Origin: Rikenellaceae bacterium
Lineage (GTDB): Bacteria > Bacteroidota > Bacteroidia > Bacteroidales > Rikenellaceae
DNA length: 64,000 bases
Assembly: GCA_015059715.1 (NCBI GenBank)
Contig: SUZV01000006.1
Span: forward strand, 1-64,000
Direction: 5' to 3'
Each line of letters opens with the position of its first letter. Position 1 is the stretch's first letter. The translations under genes were made by a program, and so were the position numbers. Below, piece by piece: positions 27,936 to 37,230 of this stretch. A model generated the notes under the pieces. The model made no database searches. It was not told the DNA's origin and saw nothing but the letters and a program-made list of their open reading frames with translations.

Positions 27936-28928
27936 ATGGCTTTTCTTACAAACGACAAGCTCGTTATCGTTGGAGCTGCAGGAATGATTGGCTCTAACAT
28001 GGTTCAGTCAGCCCTTATGATGGGTCTTACCAACAACATCTGCCTCTACGACGTATTCTCACCAGAGGGCGTAGCTGAGGAGATGCGCCAGAGCGGTTTC
28101 GACAACGTAAATATCACAGCTACTACCGACGTAGCCGAGGCGTTCAAGGATGCTAAGTATATCATCTCATCTGGTGGTGCTCCACGTAAGGAGGGTATGA
28201 CACGCGAGGACCTTCTTAAGGGTAACTGCGAGATTGCCGAGCAGCTCGGTAAGAACATCAAGACATACTGCCCCGATGTTAAGCACGTGGTTATCATCTT
28301 CAACCCTGCTGACCTTACAGGTCTTGTAACACTCCTCTACTCTGGTCTTAAGCCAGGTCAGGTTACTACACTTGCAGGCCTTGACACTACACGTCTTAAG
28401 AGTGCCCTTGCTAAGAAGTTTGGCGTTATGCAGAGCGATATCGAGGGTTGCGCAACCTATGGTGGTCACGGTGAGCAGATGGCAGTATTCGGCAGCGCAG
28501 TGAAGATTGCAGGCCGTAAGCTTAGCGACATCATCGGTACCAAGGAGTTCCCTGCTGAGGAGTGGGAGCAGATGAAGAAGGATGTAACACAGGGTGGTGC
28601 AGCTATCATCAAGCTTCGTGGTCGCTCATCATTCCAGAGCCCATCGTACCTCTCTGTTGAGATGATTCGCTCGGTAATGGGTGGCGAGCCATTCCGTTTC
28701 CCTGCAGGTACATATGTATCAAACGAGAAGTACAACCACATTATGATGGCTATGGATACCGTACTCGACCAGAACGGCTGCTCATACAAGATGCCTGTAG
28801 GCACCGAGGAGGAGCTTGCTAAGCTTGACGCTTCGTATGCACACCTCTGCAAGATGCGCGACGAGTTGGTAACATTGGGTATCGTTCCTGCTATCGAGGA
28901 GTGGTCAAAGATTAACCCTAACTTGTAG
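27936..28928 (+). CDS. mdh: Malate dehydrogenase
   Basis: NAD-dependent malate/oxaloacetate enzyme, 330 residues. The N-terminal Rossmann motif VGAAGMIGSNM (about 12-22), SSGGAPRKEGMTREDLL (active-site loop with Arg), the NPAD motif and TYGGHGEQMAVFGS (catalytic His) mark the LDH/MDH family. The long inserts and the C-terminus LGIVPAIEEWSKINPNL are those of the Bacteroidales-type enzyme. In such anaerobes it serves the fumarate branch toward succinate. Codon use is noticeably biased (for example CTT Leu), as expected of a highly expressed gene. Confidence 0.93.
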   Translation: MAFLTNDKLVIVGAAGMIGSNMVQSALMMGLTNNICLYDVFSPEGVAEEMRQSGFDNVNITATTDVAEAFKDAKYIISSGGAPRKEGMTREDLLKGNCEIAEQLGKNIKTYCPDVKHVVIIFNPADLTGLVTLLYSGLKPGQVTTLAGLDTTRLKSALAKKFGVMQSDIEGCATYGGHGEQMAVFGSAVKIAGRKLSDIIGTKEFPAEEWEQMKKDVTQGGAAIIKLRGRSSFQSPSYLSVEMIRSVMGGEPFRFPAGTYVSNEKYNHIMMAMDTVLDQNGCSYKMPVGTEEELAKLDASYAHLCKMRDELVTLGIVPAIEEWSKINPNL

Positions 28929-28973
28929 TCATTTACTGTAGGCATCGCACTTGCGACGCTTAGGACAAGATGG

Positions 28974-29015
28974 TGAATGGGATATACTTATAGGGTATCT
29001 CCCATTCGCTTTTTA
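28974..29015 (+). terminator. Rho-independent terminator of mdh
   Basis: GAATGGGATATAC pairs with GGTATCTCCCATTC and is followed by GCTTTTTAT. Confidence 0.8.
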
Positions 29016-29118
29016 TGGAGAGTGAGGCTGAAGTTACAACTTGCACAAGCGAACTAACCACTCAGCTTTAGCTCTCTACGCAAGGTAAAACTATTACTAA
29101 TTACTAATTGATATTGTT

Positions 29119-29475
29119 ATGAAGATAGCTGTTCCAACACGTGACGGACATATTGACGACCACTTCGGACACTGCGCCTACTACACCATCTTCGAAGTTG
29201 AGGAGGGCAACATCGTATCGCGCTCGCGCCTTGACTCGCCAGAGGGTTGTGGCTGTAAATCGGGCATAGCTGACCAGATGGAGAGTATGGGTATTGAGCT
29301 GATGCTCGCAGGTAATATGGGCGAGGGGGCAAAGAACAAGCTCGAAAGTCATAATATCAAGGTGGTACGCGGCTGTCGCGGCGATATCGAGATGGTCGTG
29401 CGCGCCTATATGTTAGGTCTTATAAAGGACTCGGGCGAAGGATGTAGCCACCACGAGTGTCACAGCCACGAATAG
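29119..29475 (+). CDS. NifX/NifB-like iron-molybdenum cofactor-binding domain protein
   Basis: A 118-residue protein of the dinitrogenase cofactor (NifX/NafY) domain family: MKIAVPTRDGHIDDHFGHCAYYTIFEV, the GCGCKSGIADQMESMGIELMLAGNMGEGA block and KVVRGCRGDIEMVVRAYM. The His/Cys-rich tail (CSHHECHSHE) suggests metal binding. No nif genes are present; stand-alone members in anaerobes are widespread and have no settled function. Its ATG lies 104 bases behind the mdh terminator. Confidence 0.88.
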   Translation: MKIAVPTRDGHIDDHFGHCAYYTIFEVEEGNIVSRSRLDSPEGCGCKSGIADQMESMGIELMLAGNMGEGAKNKLESHNIKVVRGCRGDIEMVVRAYMLGLIKDSGEGCSHHECHSHE

Positions 29476-29513
29476 GCCGACAAGGAGAGAGGATAAAAAA
29501 ATATCCCAAAAAG

Positions 29514-29544
29514 TTTGCAGATACGAAAAATTGTCGTATATTTG
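29514..29544 (+). promoter_or_regulatory. Promoter of tRNA-Leu
   Basis: TTTG at 29514-29517 and TATATTTG at 29537-29544 are 19 bases apart, the best consensus match in the window and 24 bases ahead of the tRNA. Confidence 0.8.
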
Positions 29545-29568
29545 CACACCATTTCAGAGAAATCTGAT

Positions 29569-29652
29569 GCCCAGATGGCGGAATCGGTAGACGCGCTGGT
29601 CTCAAACACCAGTAGGTTCACCCCTGTGCCGGTTCGACCCCGGCTCTGGGTA
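29569..29652 (+). tRNA. tRNA-Leu (anticodon CAA)
   Basis: GCCCAGA and TCTGGGT form the acceptor stem (closing G-U), followed by discriminator A; CCA is not encoded. The anticodon stem CTGGT/ACCAG encloses the loop CTCAAAC with anticodon CAA, reading UUG. A long variable arm (GTAGGTTCACCCCTGTGCC region) and the T-loop GGTTCGACCCC are present. About 84 nt. Confidence 0.97.
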
Positions 29653-29658
29653 CTGAAG

Positions 29659-29689
29659 CGGGGAGGGAGTTATCCCTCCCCGTTTTCTT
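29659..29689 (+). terminator. Terminator of tRNA-Leu
   Basis: CGGGGAGGGA and TCCCTCCCCG form a 10-bp stem with loop GTTA, followed by TTTTCTT. It ends 29 bases ahead of the uvrC ATG. Confidence 0.9.
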
Positions 29690-29717
29690 GTATAGTAACC
29701 CTACGGAGTTTAAGGCT

Positions 29718-31538
29718 ATGAGTACGCAGATAGAGAAACATATCAAAGAGTTAGTCGCCGCACTACCCCACTCGCCTGGTGTATATCAATTTCTCAATCG
29801 CACAGGCGTGGTGATATATGTGGGCAAGGCTAAGGACCTGAAGCGTCGCGTAGCATCATACTTCATAGAGAACAACAAACACTCGGCAAAGGTCATAGTC
29901 TTAGTCCGTCAGGTCGTAGATATACGCCATATTGTAGTCGACAGCGAGCAGGATGCTCTACTATTGGAGAACTCGCTGATTAAGACCTTACAACCACGAT
30001 ACAACATACTCCTTAAGGACGATAAGACCTACCCCTGGATAGTCATACCTCGCGAGAGCTTCCCCCGAGTGCTATCCACACGACACTTAGTGCGCGATGG
30101 TTCACGTTACTTCGGTCCCTATGGGTCAATATCTACGCAACGCTCGCTACTTGAGTTTATACGCGAGGTGGTCCCCCTGCGCACGTGCAAGCTAAAGCTC
30201 ACCGCCGCCTCAATAAAGGCTGGCAAGCATAGCGTATGTCTACAATACCACCTCGGCAACTGCAAAGCACCCTGCGTAGGCTACCAGAGCGAAGAGGAGT
30301 ATGGGCGCACCATAAGTCTCGTAGAGTCGATACTCAAGGGCGACCTACGCCCCGTAAGAGAGTGGCTCGAAACGGAGATGATGCGTGCGGCCGAAGAGCT
30401 ACGCTTCGAGGCTGCCGAGCAGTATAAGCAGCGACTACGCTCGTTGGTAGACTACCAGTCGCGCTCGGTGATAGTAAGTTCAAAGATTGTCGACTGCGAC
30501 GTGTTCTCGCTACTTAGAGATGACGACATAGCCTACTGCAACTACCTAAGCATACGCCATGGCTCGATGGTCGCAGTGCAGACGATACGTCTAAGCATAG
30601 GTGTAGAGGCCACAGACGAAGATTTACTATCGCGTGCCATAGAACACATCGTAGATAGTATGGGCATAAGCCTTGCACGTGAGGTTATAGTTCCAGTGAT
30701 ACCCTCGGCAGCGATACTCTTCGATGGCGTGGTGTTCACCATACCCAAGCGCGGTGAGAAGGCCAACCTCGCCGAGTTCTCGCTACGCAGTGCCCGTATA
30801 TACCGAGCCGAGATGCTCAAAAATATGGAGATAAAGAACCCCGAGCGGCACACCGACAGACTTATGGAGGCTATGCGTCGCGAGCTACGCCTTGAGCACC
30901 AACCGCGCCATATAGAGTGTTTCGACAACTCGAACCTTCAGGGCACAAACCCCGTAGCCTCGTGCGTAGTATTTCGCGATGGTAAGCCCTCGAAGAGGGA
31001 GTATCGACACTTTAACATCAAGACCGTTGAGGGTCCCGATGACTTCGCCTCGATGCGCGAGATTATAGGTCGCCGCTACTCGCGCCTCATAGCCGAGGGT
31101 GCCGAGCTTCCAGACCTCATTGTTGTGGATGGTGGCAAGGGTCAGCTGTCGAGTGCCTATGCCATACTTCAGGAGTTGGGCATAGCCGACAGAGTGCCTA
31201 TCGTGGGTCTTGCTAAGCGTCTTGAGGAGATATTCTACCCGAATGACCCCGACCCCTACTATCTTAGCCGCACGGGCGAGCCGCTTAAGGTCATCTGCCA
31301 CCTAAGAGACGAGGCACACCGCTTCGGCATCACCTTTCACCGCCAGAAGCGCGACAAGGCACTCATAGATAGCGAGCTAAAGCATATCCCCACTATTGGC
31401 GACAAGAGTCTGGGGTTGCTGCTCAAGCACTTTAAGAGTGTTAGAGCTGTGCGCGAGGCATCGTATGAGGAGCTAAGCGCGGTGGTGGGTAACAGCCGCG
31501 CAAAAGCCATATTAGAGTACTTTAGCAACAAAAAATAG
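29718..31538 (+). CDS. uvrC: UvrABC excinuclease subunit C
   Basis: Nuclease of nucleotide excision repair. The track start is a TTG inside the tRNA terminator; ATG at 29718 gives 606 residues starting MSTQIEKHIKELV. The GIY-YIG nuclease domain (GVYQFLNRTGVVIYVGKAKDLKRRVASYF, about 21-50) makes the 3' cut. The UvrB-interacting UVR motif lies in the centre (about 200-240), the RNase H-like nuclease core (ECFDNSNLQGTNPVASCVVF, then DLIVVDGGKGQL) makes the 5' cut, and two C-terminal helix-hairpin-helix motifs (about 555-600) bind DNA. Complete. Confidence 0.97.
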   Translation: MSTQIEKHIKELVAALPHSPGVYQFLNRTGVVIYVGKAKDLKRRVASYFIENNKHSAKVIVLVRQVVDIRHIVVDSEQDALLLENSLIKTLQPRYNILLKDDKTYPWIVIPRESFPRVLSTRHLVRDGSRYFGPYGSISTQRSLLEFIREVVPLRTCKLKLTAASIKAGKHSVCLQYHLGNCKAPCVGYQSEEEYGRTISLVESILKGDLRPVREWLETEMMRAAEELRFEAAEQYKQRLRSLVDYQSRSVIVSSKIVDCDVFSLLRDDDIAYCNYLSIRHGSMVAVQTIRLSIGVEATDEDLLSRAIEHIVDSMGISLAREVIVPVIPSAAILFDGVVFTIPKRGEKANLAEFSLRSARIYRAEMLKNMEIKNPERHTDRLMEAMRRELRLEHQPRHIECFDNSNLQGTNPVASCVVFRDGKPSKREYRHFNIKTVEGPDDFASMREIIGRRYSRLIAEGAELPDLIVVDGGKGQLSSAYAILQELGIADRVPIVGLAKRLEEIFYPNDPDPYYLSRTGEPLKVICHLRDEAHRFGITFHRQKRDKALIDSELKHIPTIGDKSLGLLLKHFKSVRAVREASYEELSAVVGNSRAKAILEYFSNKK

Positions 31539-31807
31539 TCGACATTTCACCCCCTATTTTGGTCGGTTCACCCTAAGCAAGAATAGTGCGTTTAGGCCAC
31601 ATTATCCCTATAACACGCTGTGTGGCATACGTTTTGCTCATCCGAATGAGGAATTATGTTTTTGGCAGTGCAACGACGACAGGGAGTAAATATTTTGCAG
31701 TTTCGAAAATTATTTATATCTTGCATCCGAAATAATATATTAATTAACACTAAAAAGTACTGCCTATCGAAACAATTCTGCTCTTGAACACACTAAAATA
31801 GAAGAGT

Positions 31808-32392
31808 ATGAACGTGAATGTATTAAGCGACAAAGTATTGCTTAACAACTACCTTTTAGGTGATAGGAGTGCTATATCTGAACTTATAGAGCGTCATTCA
31901 AGGCGCGTGCGTAGTTATATCGGTATGATGGTCAAGGATGACGACATCGCCGATGATATCTTCCAAGAGACATTTATCAAGGCCGTAAAGGTCATTGACG
32001 AGGGACGCTATACCGACAGTGGCAAGTTCCTCTCGTGGGTACTTCGCATAGCCCATAACCGCGTTCTTGACCATTTCCGTCGCGTAAAGTCAAGCAAGCA
32101 GATTAATGAGTCGGAGGCTGGCTACGACGTTATCGGCACGCTACGTTTCTCCGAGCCTACGACCGAGGATGAGATGGTGCATGACGAGATAGAGGAGACG
32201 ATACGCTCGCTCGTAGAGCTTCTACCCGACGAGCAGAGGGAGGTTGTGCGCCTGCGTTACTACTCAAAGCTCTCGTTTCAGGAGATTGCCGAGCAGACCG
32301 AGGTGAGCATAAATACCGCACTGGGGCGTATGCGCTACGCGCTCATCAACCTACGACGAATGATTAAGGAGCGAAATATCGTATTAAATTAA
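31808..32392 (+). CDS. ECF-type RNA polymerase sigma factor
   Basis: A 194-residue sigma-70 family protein with only regions 2 and 4. Region 2 is DDDIADDIFQETFIKAVKVIDEGRYTDSGKFLSWVLRIAHNRVLDHFRR; region 4 is VELLPDEQREVVRLRYYSKLSFQEIAEQTEVSINTALGRMRYALINLR. There is no anti-sigma gene with transmembrane segments behind it, only a 49-codon ORF. The 5' region carries TATATCTTG near 31720, a spaced variant of the -7 box, about 80 bases upstream. It is probably a stress or envelope sigma factor; its regulon is not visible here. Confidence 0.93.
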   Translation: MNVNVLSDKVLLNNYLLGDRSAISELIERHSRRVRSYIGMMVKDDDIADDIFQETFIKAVKVIDEGRYTDSGKFLSWVLRIAHNRVLDHFRRVKSSKQINESEAGYDVIGTLRFSEPTTEDEMVHDEIEETIRSLVELLPDEQREVVRLRYYSKLSFQEIAEQTEVSINTALGRMRYALINLRRMIKERNIVLN

Positions 32393-32533
32393 CTCTCGGA
32401 CGCAATAATCTTAAGAGCATAGGCGTTATAGGTGTAAATCACCAAAGGGATGTTCTATAATTTAGGTCGAGCGACTGAACCAGAATATCTCGGTAGTGTT
32501 TAATTTGTAGAACAATCCTTAAATAGTTTGCCT

Positions 32534-32683
32534 ATGAGAGAACTTGACCCTCAAACCTTAAAGCTCTTCAGCGAAGAGCATCTGTTACTTAATGATGTGG
32601 TACAGGAGGATGCCGACCTACTCTTCTTAGACACCTACCTTACCGACATCTTCAAATGCCAAGCAAGGGTGACTAAAATGTAA
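32534..32683 (+). CDS. Small acidic protein behind the ECF sigma factor
   Basis: Not on the ORF track. ATG 32534 gives 49 residues starting MRELDPQTLKLFSEEHLL and ending CQARVTKM: acidic in the middle (NDVVQEDADLLFLD) with no signal peptide or membrane segment. The stop codon lies in the loop of the terminator at 32665, so the ORF is exactly bounded by transcription signals. It could be a small regulator of the sigma factor, but I do not recognise a family. A pair of 7-base arms (TGTTCTA at 32451, TAGAACA at 32508) lies in the leader between the two genes. Confidence 0.55.
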   Translation: MRELDPQTLKLFSEEHLLLNDVVQEDADLLFLDTYLTDIFKCQARVTKM

Positions 32684-32702
32684 ATTAGTCACCCTTGTTT
32701 TG
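32665..32702 (+). terminator. Terminator after the small ORF
   Basis: AAGGGTGACTAA (32665-32676) pairs perfectly with TTAGTCACCCTT (32685-32696) and is followed by GTTTTGTTT. Same stem family as at 1580 and 25870. Confidence 0.8.
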
Positions 32703-32730
32703 TTTGAAGATGTAGAAGTGCTCAATGTAG

Positions 32731-33807
32731 TTAATTATGCCCTATCACAACACTCTCTATGGGTTGCTGCTGCACCTTATCGAGCGGATGTGATTGGTAG
32801 GCCACCTTGCCAAAGTCGATAGTTGCGAGGTCTATACACCTAATACTATTATTATATGCCGTCTTGTAGTATACACGACGATTCGTTAGGTCTATAGCCG
32901 AGGTCCACTGCGTAGCACTCGGCAATGAGTGCTCATCGGGATTCTCGACGGCTATGGGCACATCGAAATTATTGAGCAGATGAAGAGCCTGAAGCACCGT
33001 CTCAAAGCCCGTAGCACGCTGTGGTGCGGTGTTACGAAAGAGCGCGGCACGCACAAAGCGCGAAGGTGGCGTAAAGTCACCCGGTAGGCCGAGAAGTGCC
33101 GAGCTGCCACCCAAGGGCTCAAGCTCTACATCCCCAAGCATATAGTTCGGGGCACTCCCAGGACGTAGATTGACGTAGTTGTTCATATTGGCCATGTGCC
33201 ACTCGAAGCCTGGTGAGTTGGTCAGCACACCTATGGTGTTTTCATAGAAGTGTATCTGGCCATCCACAATCTCCATAACCACCTCTCTACCCGATGGTTC
33301 ACCGATGCGCCAATGCAACACGGCCGAGGGCTCCAAGGCCACGATATCTACGCTCTGTACCGCACGCTTAACATCGTCAATAGAGGCACACTGCGTGAGC
33401 ATCCACTGCACAACCTGCATATCGGCAAGCGTGGTGCTATCCTTCGCCGCGTCATAAGCCTCGTAGCCACCGTAGTGCGGAAAGAAGAATAGACCTGCCG
33501 AGAGGCCCAACTCGTTTATCCCCTCGGCAATAAACTCTCGCTCGACAACCGCAAGGCCCACAACGCCATAGCGCGCCTCAAAGCGCAGACCATTATCCCC
33601 CGTAGGGGTATACGACTGTAGTTTCGTACCTCGCGGAATGATGACATACTCGCTCTTAAGTTCACCCTTGGCCCACTCTATGGTACGCGCCTGCACGTAG
33701 CTGCCATCCGCAGCCGTAAGCGAGATACCTGTGCAGGCCAGCGAGCAGTAGGCTCCAGAGGCCATAGCCACAGCCCCGAGCAACAATACTTTAATAATCT
33801 TTCTCAT
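32731..33807 (-). CDS. Choloylglycine hydrolase family amidase (linear amide C-N hydrolase)
   Basis: A 358-residue exported Ntn hydrolase. After the signal peptide the expected nucleophile follows directly: YCSLACTGISL with Cys25 exposed once the leader is removed. QARTIEW supplies the catalytic Arg and an acidic residue in place of the usual Asp, and VLTNSPGFEWHMANMNNY is the substrate-pocket and Asn block. Members are bile salt hydrolases or penicillin V acylases; gut Bacteroidales use such enzymes on conjugated bile acids, but N-acyl amides are an equal alternative. No lipobox context, so probably periplasmic. Single gene behind a terminator. Confidence 0.85.
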   Translation of the reverse strand: MRKIIKVLLLGAVAMASGAYCSLACTGISLTAADGSYVQARTIEWAKGELKSEYVIIPRGTKLQSYTPTGDNGLRFEARYGVVGLAVVEREFIAEGINELGLSAGLFFFPHYGGYEAYDAAKDSTTLADMQVVQWMLTQCASIDDVKRAVQSVDIVALEPSAVLHWRIGEPSGREVVMEIVDGQIHFYENTIGVLTNSPGFEWHMANMNNYVNLRPGSAPNYMLGDVELEPLGGSSALLGLPGDFTPPSRFVRAALFRNTAPQRATGFETVLQALHLLNNFDVPIAVENPDEHSLPSATQWTSAIDLTNRRVYYKTAYNNSIRCIDLATIDFGKVAYQSHPLDKVQQQPIESVVIGHN

Positions 33808-33967
33808 AATAGCAATGGTTTTATAGTGTAAACTCTTTACTGGCTAAGCATAAAAACCTGGCGTAATAATAAATAAGCAAGACCCATTATCGATGCCATT
33901 TTCACTCTGCACTGCCGAACAACGGCATAGCCTCATTACACTCTACATAAACCTCGCCACAGAGCAT

Positions 33968-34001
33968 AAAAAAGGAGTGGCTAAAGTAGATTAGCCACTC
34001 C
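33968..34001 (-). terminator. Terminator of the M16 protease gene
   Basis: On the minus strand GGAGTGGCTAA pairs with TTAGCCACTCC around a 6-base loop, followed by TTTTTT. It is a variant of the GTGACTA stem family. Confidence 0.85.
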
Positions 34002-34060
34002 CTCTCGCTCTGGAGGCCGAATAATCAGCCGACCAGATTATCTACATTGAATAGGTAGCG

Positions 34061-36892
34061 TTACTCAGCATCTGCTGCCTCGGGGCGCATAACAACCAAC
34101 GTACGGTTACCATCATTGAGCATCTTCTGAGCAAATGCCTTAACATCCTCCAAGGTCACGCTCTCCAATACACCAAGGTACTCCTCCTTGTAGTTGTAAC
34201 CCTCCTCGTACCAGCGAGTGATAGCCGACATCCAGCCACCGTTGTTCTCAAGAACATTGTTATAGTTCTTCTGCAAGAACTCCTTAGACTTAGCTACGTC
34301 ATCAGCCAAAGGACCCTCCTCGGCAATCTTCTTAATCTCCTTATCGCAAATCTCGATAAGCTCGTCAGCAAGCTGCTCGTTAGTATCGAATATGATAGCC
34401 ATCATATACTCCTCAGTTGGGTACTTCTCGATGCCACCCTGAACCGAAACACCATAGGTACCACCCTTCTCCTCGCGGATAGAGATCATATAGCGTGAAT
34501 CGAGTGCGCGGCTTAGAAGCTCAACAATCATACGATTCTTAGCGTTATTAGCCATGTCGCCAGAGTAAACAAGGCGTACAGATACCTTAGGCTGCTGCAT
34601 AGTAGTACGGAAGTCGTTAACTACATTGCCATCAACGAAACGTACACCATCATCTACTACAGCATACTCAACCTTCTTAGATGTAGGAAGTGAACCGATA
34701 TACTTCTCAACCAGAGGCTTCAAAGTCTCAAGATCTACATTACCTACGATAACAAAACGGAAGTCGTCAGCGTAGCCATAGAGCTTAGAGTGGATAGCCT
34801 GCAAAGTAGGAATGTTAAGAGCCTCAATCTGTGCTGCCGAGGTAATCTGACGACGTGCATGGTTACCATACATAGTCTTCTGGAACTCGCGGCCTACGAT
34901 GTAGTTAGGATCAGACTCCATGTTATTGAAGTATGGAACATACATATTCTTCATATTCTGAAGGTCTGTCTCGTCGAAACGTGGAGCAGTGAAGTTAAGG
35001 TAAACGAGCTGCAAGATAGTCTCGATATCCTTAGGCGAACCACCAGCATTTACACTATGCTCATACTCACCAGCACCCAACGAAGTGTAAGCACTCTTAC
35101 CCGAGAGCTGCTTAGCAAGCTCGGTAGCTGAGAACTTGCCGATACCCGACTGACCCATAACCATACCGAGGAATGCACCCTGATAGTACTCCTCATCGGT
35201 AAGCATTGAAAGACCACCCTTTGATGTAGCTGTCACGATTACCTCGTCAGCCTTGAGTGTCGAAGGACGTACAACAACCTTGATACCATTCTTGAGTGTC
35301 CACTCAGTGTAGCCAAGTGACTCATTCTCTACTGTAGACTTAACGACAGAGCCCTTGAACTTAGTAGCTGGGTCGATAAGTGGCTCGATAACGGTGTCAT
35401 CCTTGTAAGGCTCTACCTCAGCAGCCGATACCTCAGCGATGATAGCCTTAATCTGCTCCTCGGTAGGAACAACTACACCATCCTTCTTAGGCGAGCGCAC
35501 CAAGATTACAAGGTTCTCGTTAGGAGCAACCAACTGGCTGTAAGCCTGGTTAATCTGGTCTACAGTGAGGCTGTTGATAAGAGCCTGGTCGAGCTGCCAC
35601 TCTGTCTCGGCATCCAACATAGGAGTACCCTCAGCATAGTGGTCAAGGCAACGCTGTGCATACTCAGCATTCTTCACATCGTTGCGGTTGGTGTACTGAC
35701 GCTCAGCCCAACGAAGAATCTCCTGCTTAGCACGCTCAAACTCACCTACAGTAAAGCCGTGACGACGCATACGCTCCATCTCGGTATACATAGCACGGAA
35801 AGCCTCGTCTGTACGACCCTCGTGAGCTGTAACAGAGAACATCGTAGACTCCAAAGTAGGACAGATACCGATACTACCCTCTGACATACCGCCACCAAGG
35901 AATGGAGCATTAGCAGCCTGTGCAATCTCGTCGAAACGAGCACTCATCATCTGCATTACGAATGAGTAGATGTAGTTGTAGCTGATGCCAATCAACGTAT
36001 TCTTAAACTCCTTAGGCATAGCGTCACGACGTGCGAACATCATAACGCTTGACTGAGTAAGCTCCGGATCGGTAAATACAGAGATTATAGGCTCCTCAGT
36101 AGCAGGAACAGTGATAACATCCTTCTGTGCTGCATCAGCTGGCGATGCAGGGATGTCGGCCATAAGGGTCTTAATCTTAGCCTCTACCTGGTCAACATCT
36201 ACATCACCTACGATAACGATTGCCTGGTACTCTGGGCGATACCACTTCTTGTAGAAGTTCTCCAAAGCGGTGTGGTCGAATGACTTAAGGCCATCGAGGT
36301 AACCGATAAGATTACGATGCTCATAGAGTGAACCCTTGAAGAGGTTCTTAATCATATCGTTCTGAGCACGAAGACCTGCGCCATCACGTGTGCGGAGCTC
36401 CTCCATAATAACGCCACGCTCCGAGTCAATCTCCTCGGGCTGCAAAGCGATAAACTGCGACCAGTCGTGGAGGATAAGAAGAGCAAGGTCTACGTTCTCC
36501 TCGGTTACAGGAAGGTCCATAACCATATACTGGGTGCAATCCCACGATGTGAAGGCGTTGAGGTTGTTACCAAACTGAACACCGATAGTCTCAAGCTTCT
36601 CGATAATTGCCTTACCTGGAAGGTTCTTAGTACCGTTGAAGGCCATGTGCTCAAGGAAGTGTGCCAAGCCCTGCTGGTCATCATCCTCCTGAATAGCACC
36701 TACATCGTGGTAGATGTAGAAGCTCGCCTGACCCTTAGGCTTGTCATTGTGGCGAATAAAGTAGGTCATACCGTTATCCAGCACACCTACGCGAACTGCT
36801 GGGTCCAGCGGCAGTGGCTGCGTTGGATCCTGAGCGAAGATGCTCGATACTCCCACGAAGAGCACTACGAGCATAGAAAATAATTTCCTCAT
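34061..36892 (-). CDS. M16 family zinc metallopeptidase (insulinase/PqqL-like)
   Basis: A 943-residue exported protease: signal peptide MRKLFSMLVVLFVGVSSIFAQ, then an active N-terminal M16 domain with the inverted zinc motif HFLEH (residues 78-82) and the downstream Glu in ERGVIMEELRTRDG. An inactive M16 domain and a second pair of M16-like domains follow (about 500-930). The four-domain single-chain layout fits PqqL/pitrilysin-type peptidases that degrade peptides in the periplasm. Its codon use looks biased, suggesting high expression. A TATCTTTG box lies on the minus strand at 36962-36969. Confidence 0.93.
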   Translation of the reverse strand: MRKLFSMLVVLFVGVSSIFAQDPTQPLPLDPAVRVGVLDNGMTYFIRHNDKPKGQASFYIYHDVGAIQEDDDQQGLAHFLEHMAFNGTKNLPGKAIIEKLETIGVQFGNNLNAFTSWDCTQYMVMDLPVTEENVDLALLILHDWSQFIALQPEEIDSERGVIMEELRTRDGAGLRAQNDMIKNLFKGSLYEHRNLIGYLDGLKSFDHTALENFYKKWYRPEYQAIVIVGDVDVDQVEAKIKTLMADIPASPADAAQKDVITVPATEEPIISVFTDPELTQSSVMMFARRDAMPKEFKNTLIGISYNYIYSFVMQMMSARFDEIAQAANAPFLGGGMSEGSIGICPTLESTMFSVTAHEGRTDEAFRAMYTEMERMRRHGFTVGEFERAKQEILRWAERQYTNRNDVKNAEYAQRCLDHYAEGTPMLDAETEWQLDQALINSLTVDQINQAYSQLVAPNENLVILVRSPKKDGVVVPTEEQIKAIIAEVSAAEVEPYKDDTVIEPLIDPATKFKGSVVKSTVENESLGYTEWTLKNGIKVVVRPSTLKADEVIVTATSKGGLSMLTDEEYYQGAFLGMVMGQSGIGKFSATELAKQLSGKSAYTSLGAGEYEHSVNAGGSPKDIETILQLVYLNFTAPRFDETDLQNMKNMYVPYFNNMESDPNYIVGREFQKTMYGNHARRQITSAAQIEALNIPTLQAIHSKLYGYADDFRFVIVGNVDLETLKPLVEKYIGSLPTSKKVEYAVVDDGVRFVDGNVVNDFRTTMQQPKVSVRLVYSGDMANNAKNRMIVELLSRALDSRYMISIREEKGGTYGVSVQGGIEKYPTEEYMMAIIFDTNEQLADELIEICDKEIKKIAEEGPLADDVAKSKEFLQKNYNNVLENNGGWMSAITRWYEEGYNYKEEYLGVLESVTLEDVKAFAQKMLNDGNRTLVVMRPEAADAE

Positions 36893-37230
36893 AGATTTGA
36901 TAATTAATAAGTTATATAAAGTTTATATTATAAAATTCACACTCACGCAAAGTAAACCAAGCAAAGATACACTTTTTTGCTTAAATCTACACTTTTTTTG
37001 TCATATTTTTTATCTATGTATCAATAAAAATATCCTATGCACACAATAAACCAACGTCAAGAAACGATAATTATTATACGTGTAGTCCCTACGCGCCTAA
37101 AATAAGTCACAAAACAGCTATATAATAATTTCGCAGACAAATTCCAACCGCTTCTGAATCATTTTTTGTACTACATGGCACAATATTACCAATAAATTTA
37201 TACCTTTGTGTAGTTAAACTATAAACGATT
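36893..37230. other. Divergent intergenic region
   Basis: It holds the M16 promoter (TATCTTTG, minus, 36962-36969) and the thioesterase promoter (TACCTTTG, plus, 37201-37208). The AT-rich stretch between contains no ORF or hairpin that I can support. Confidence 0.6.
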
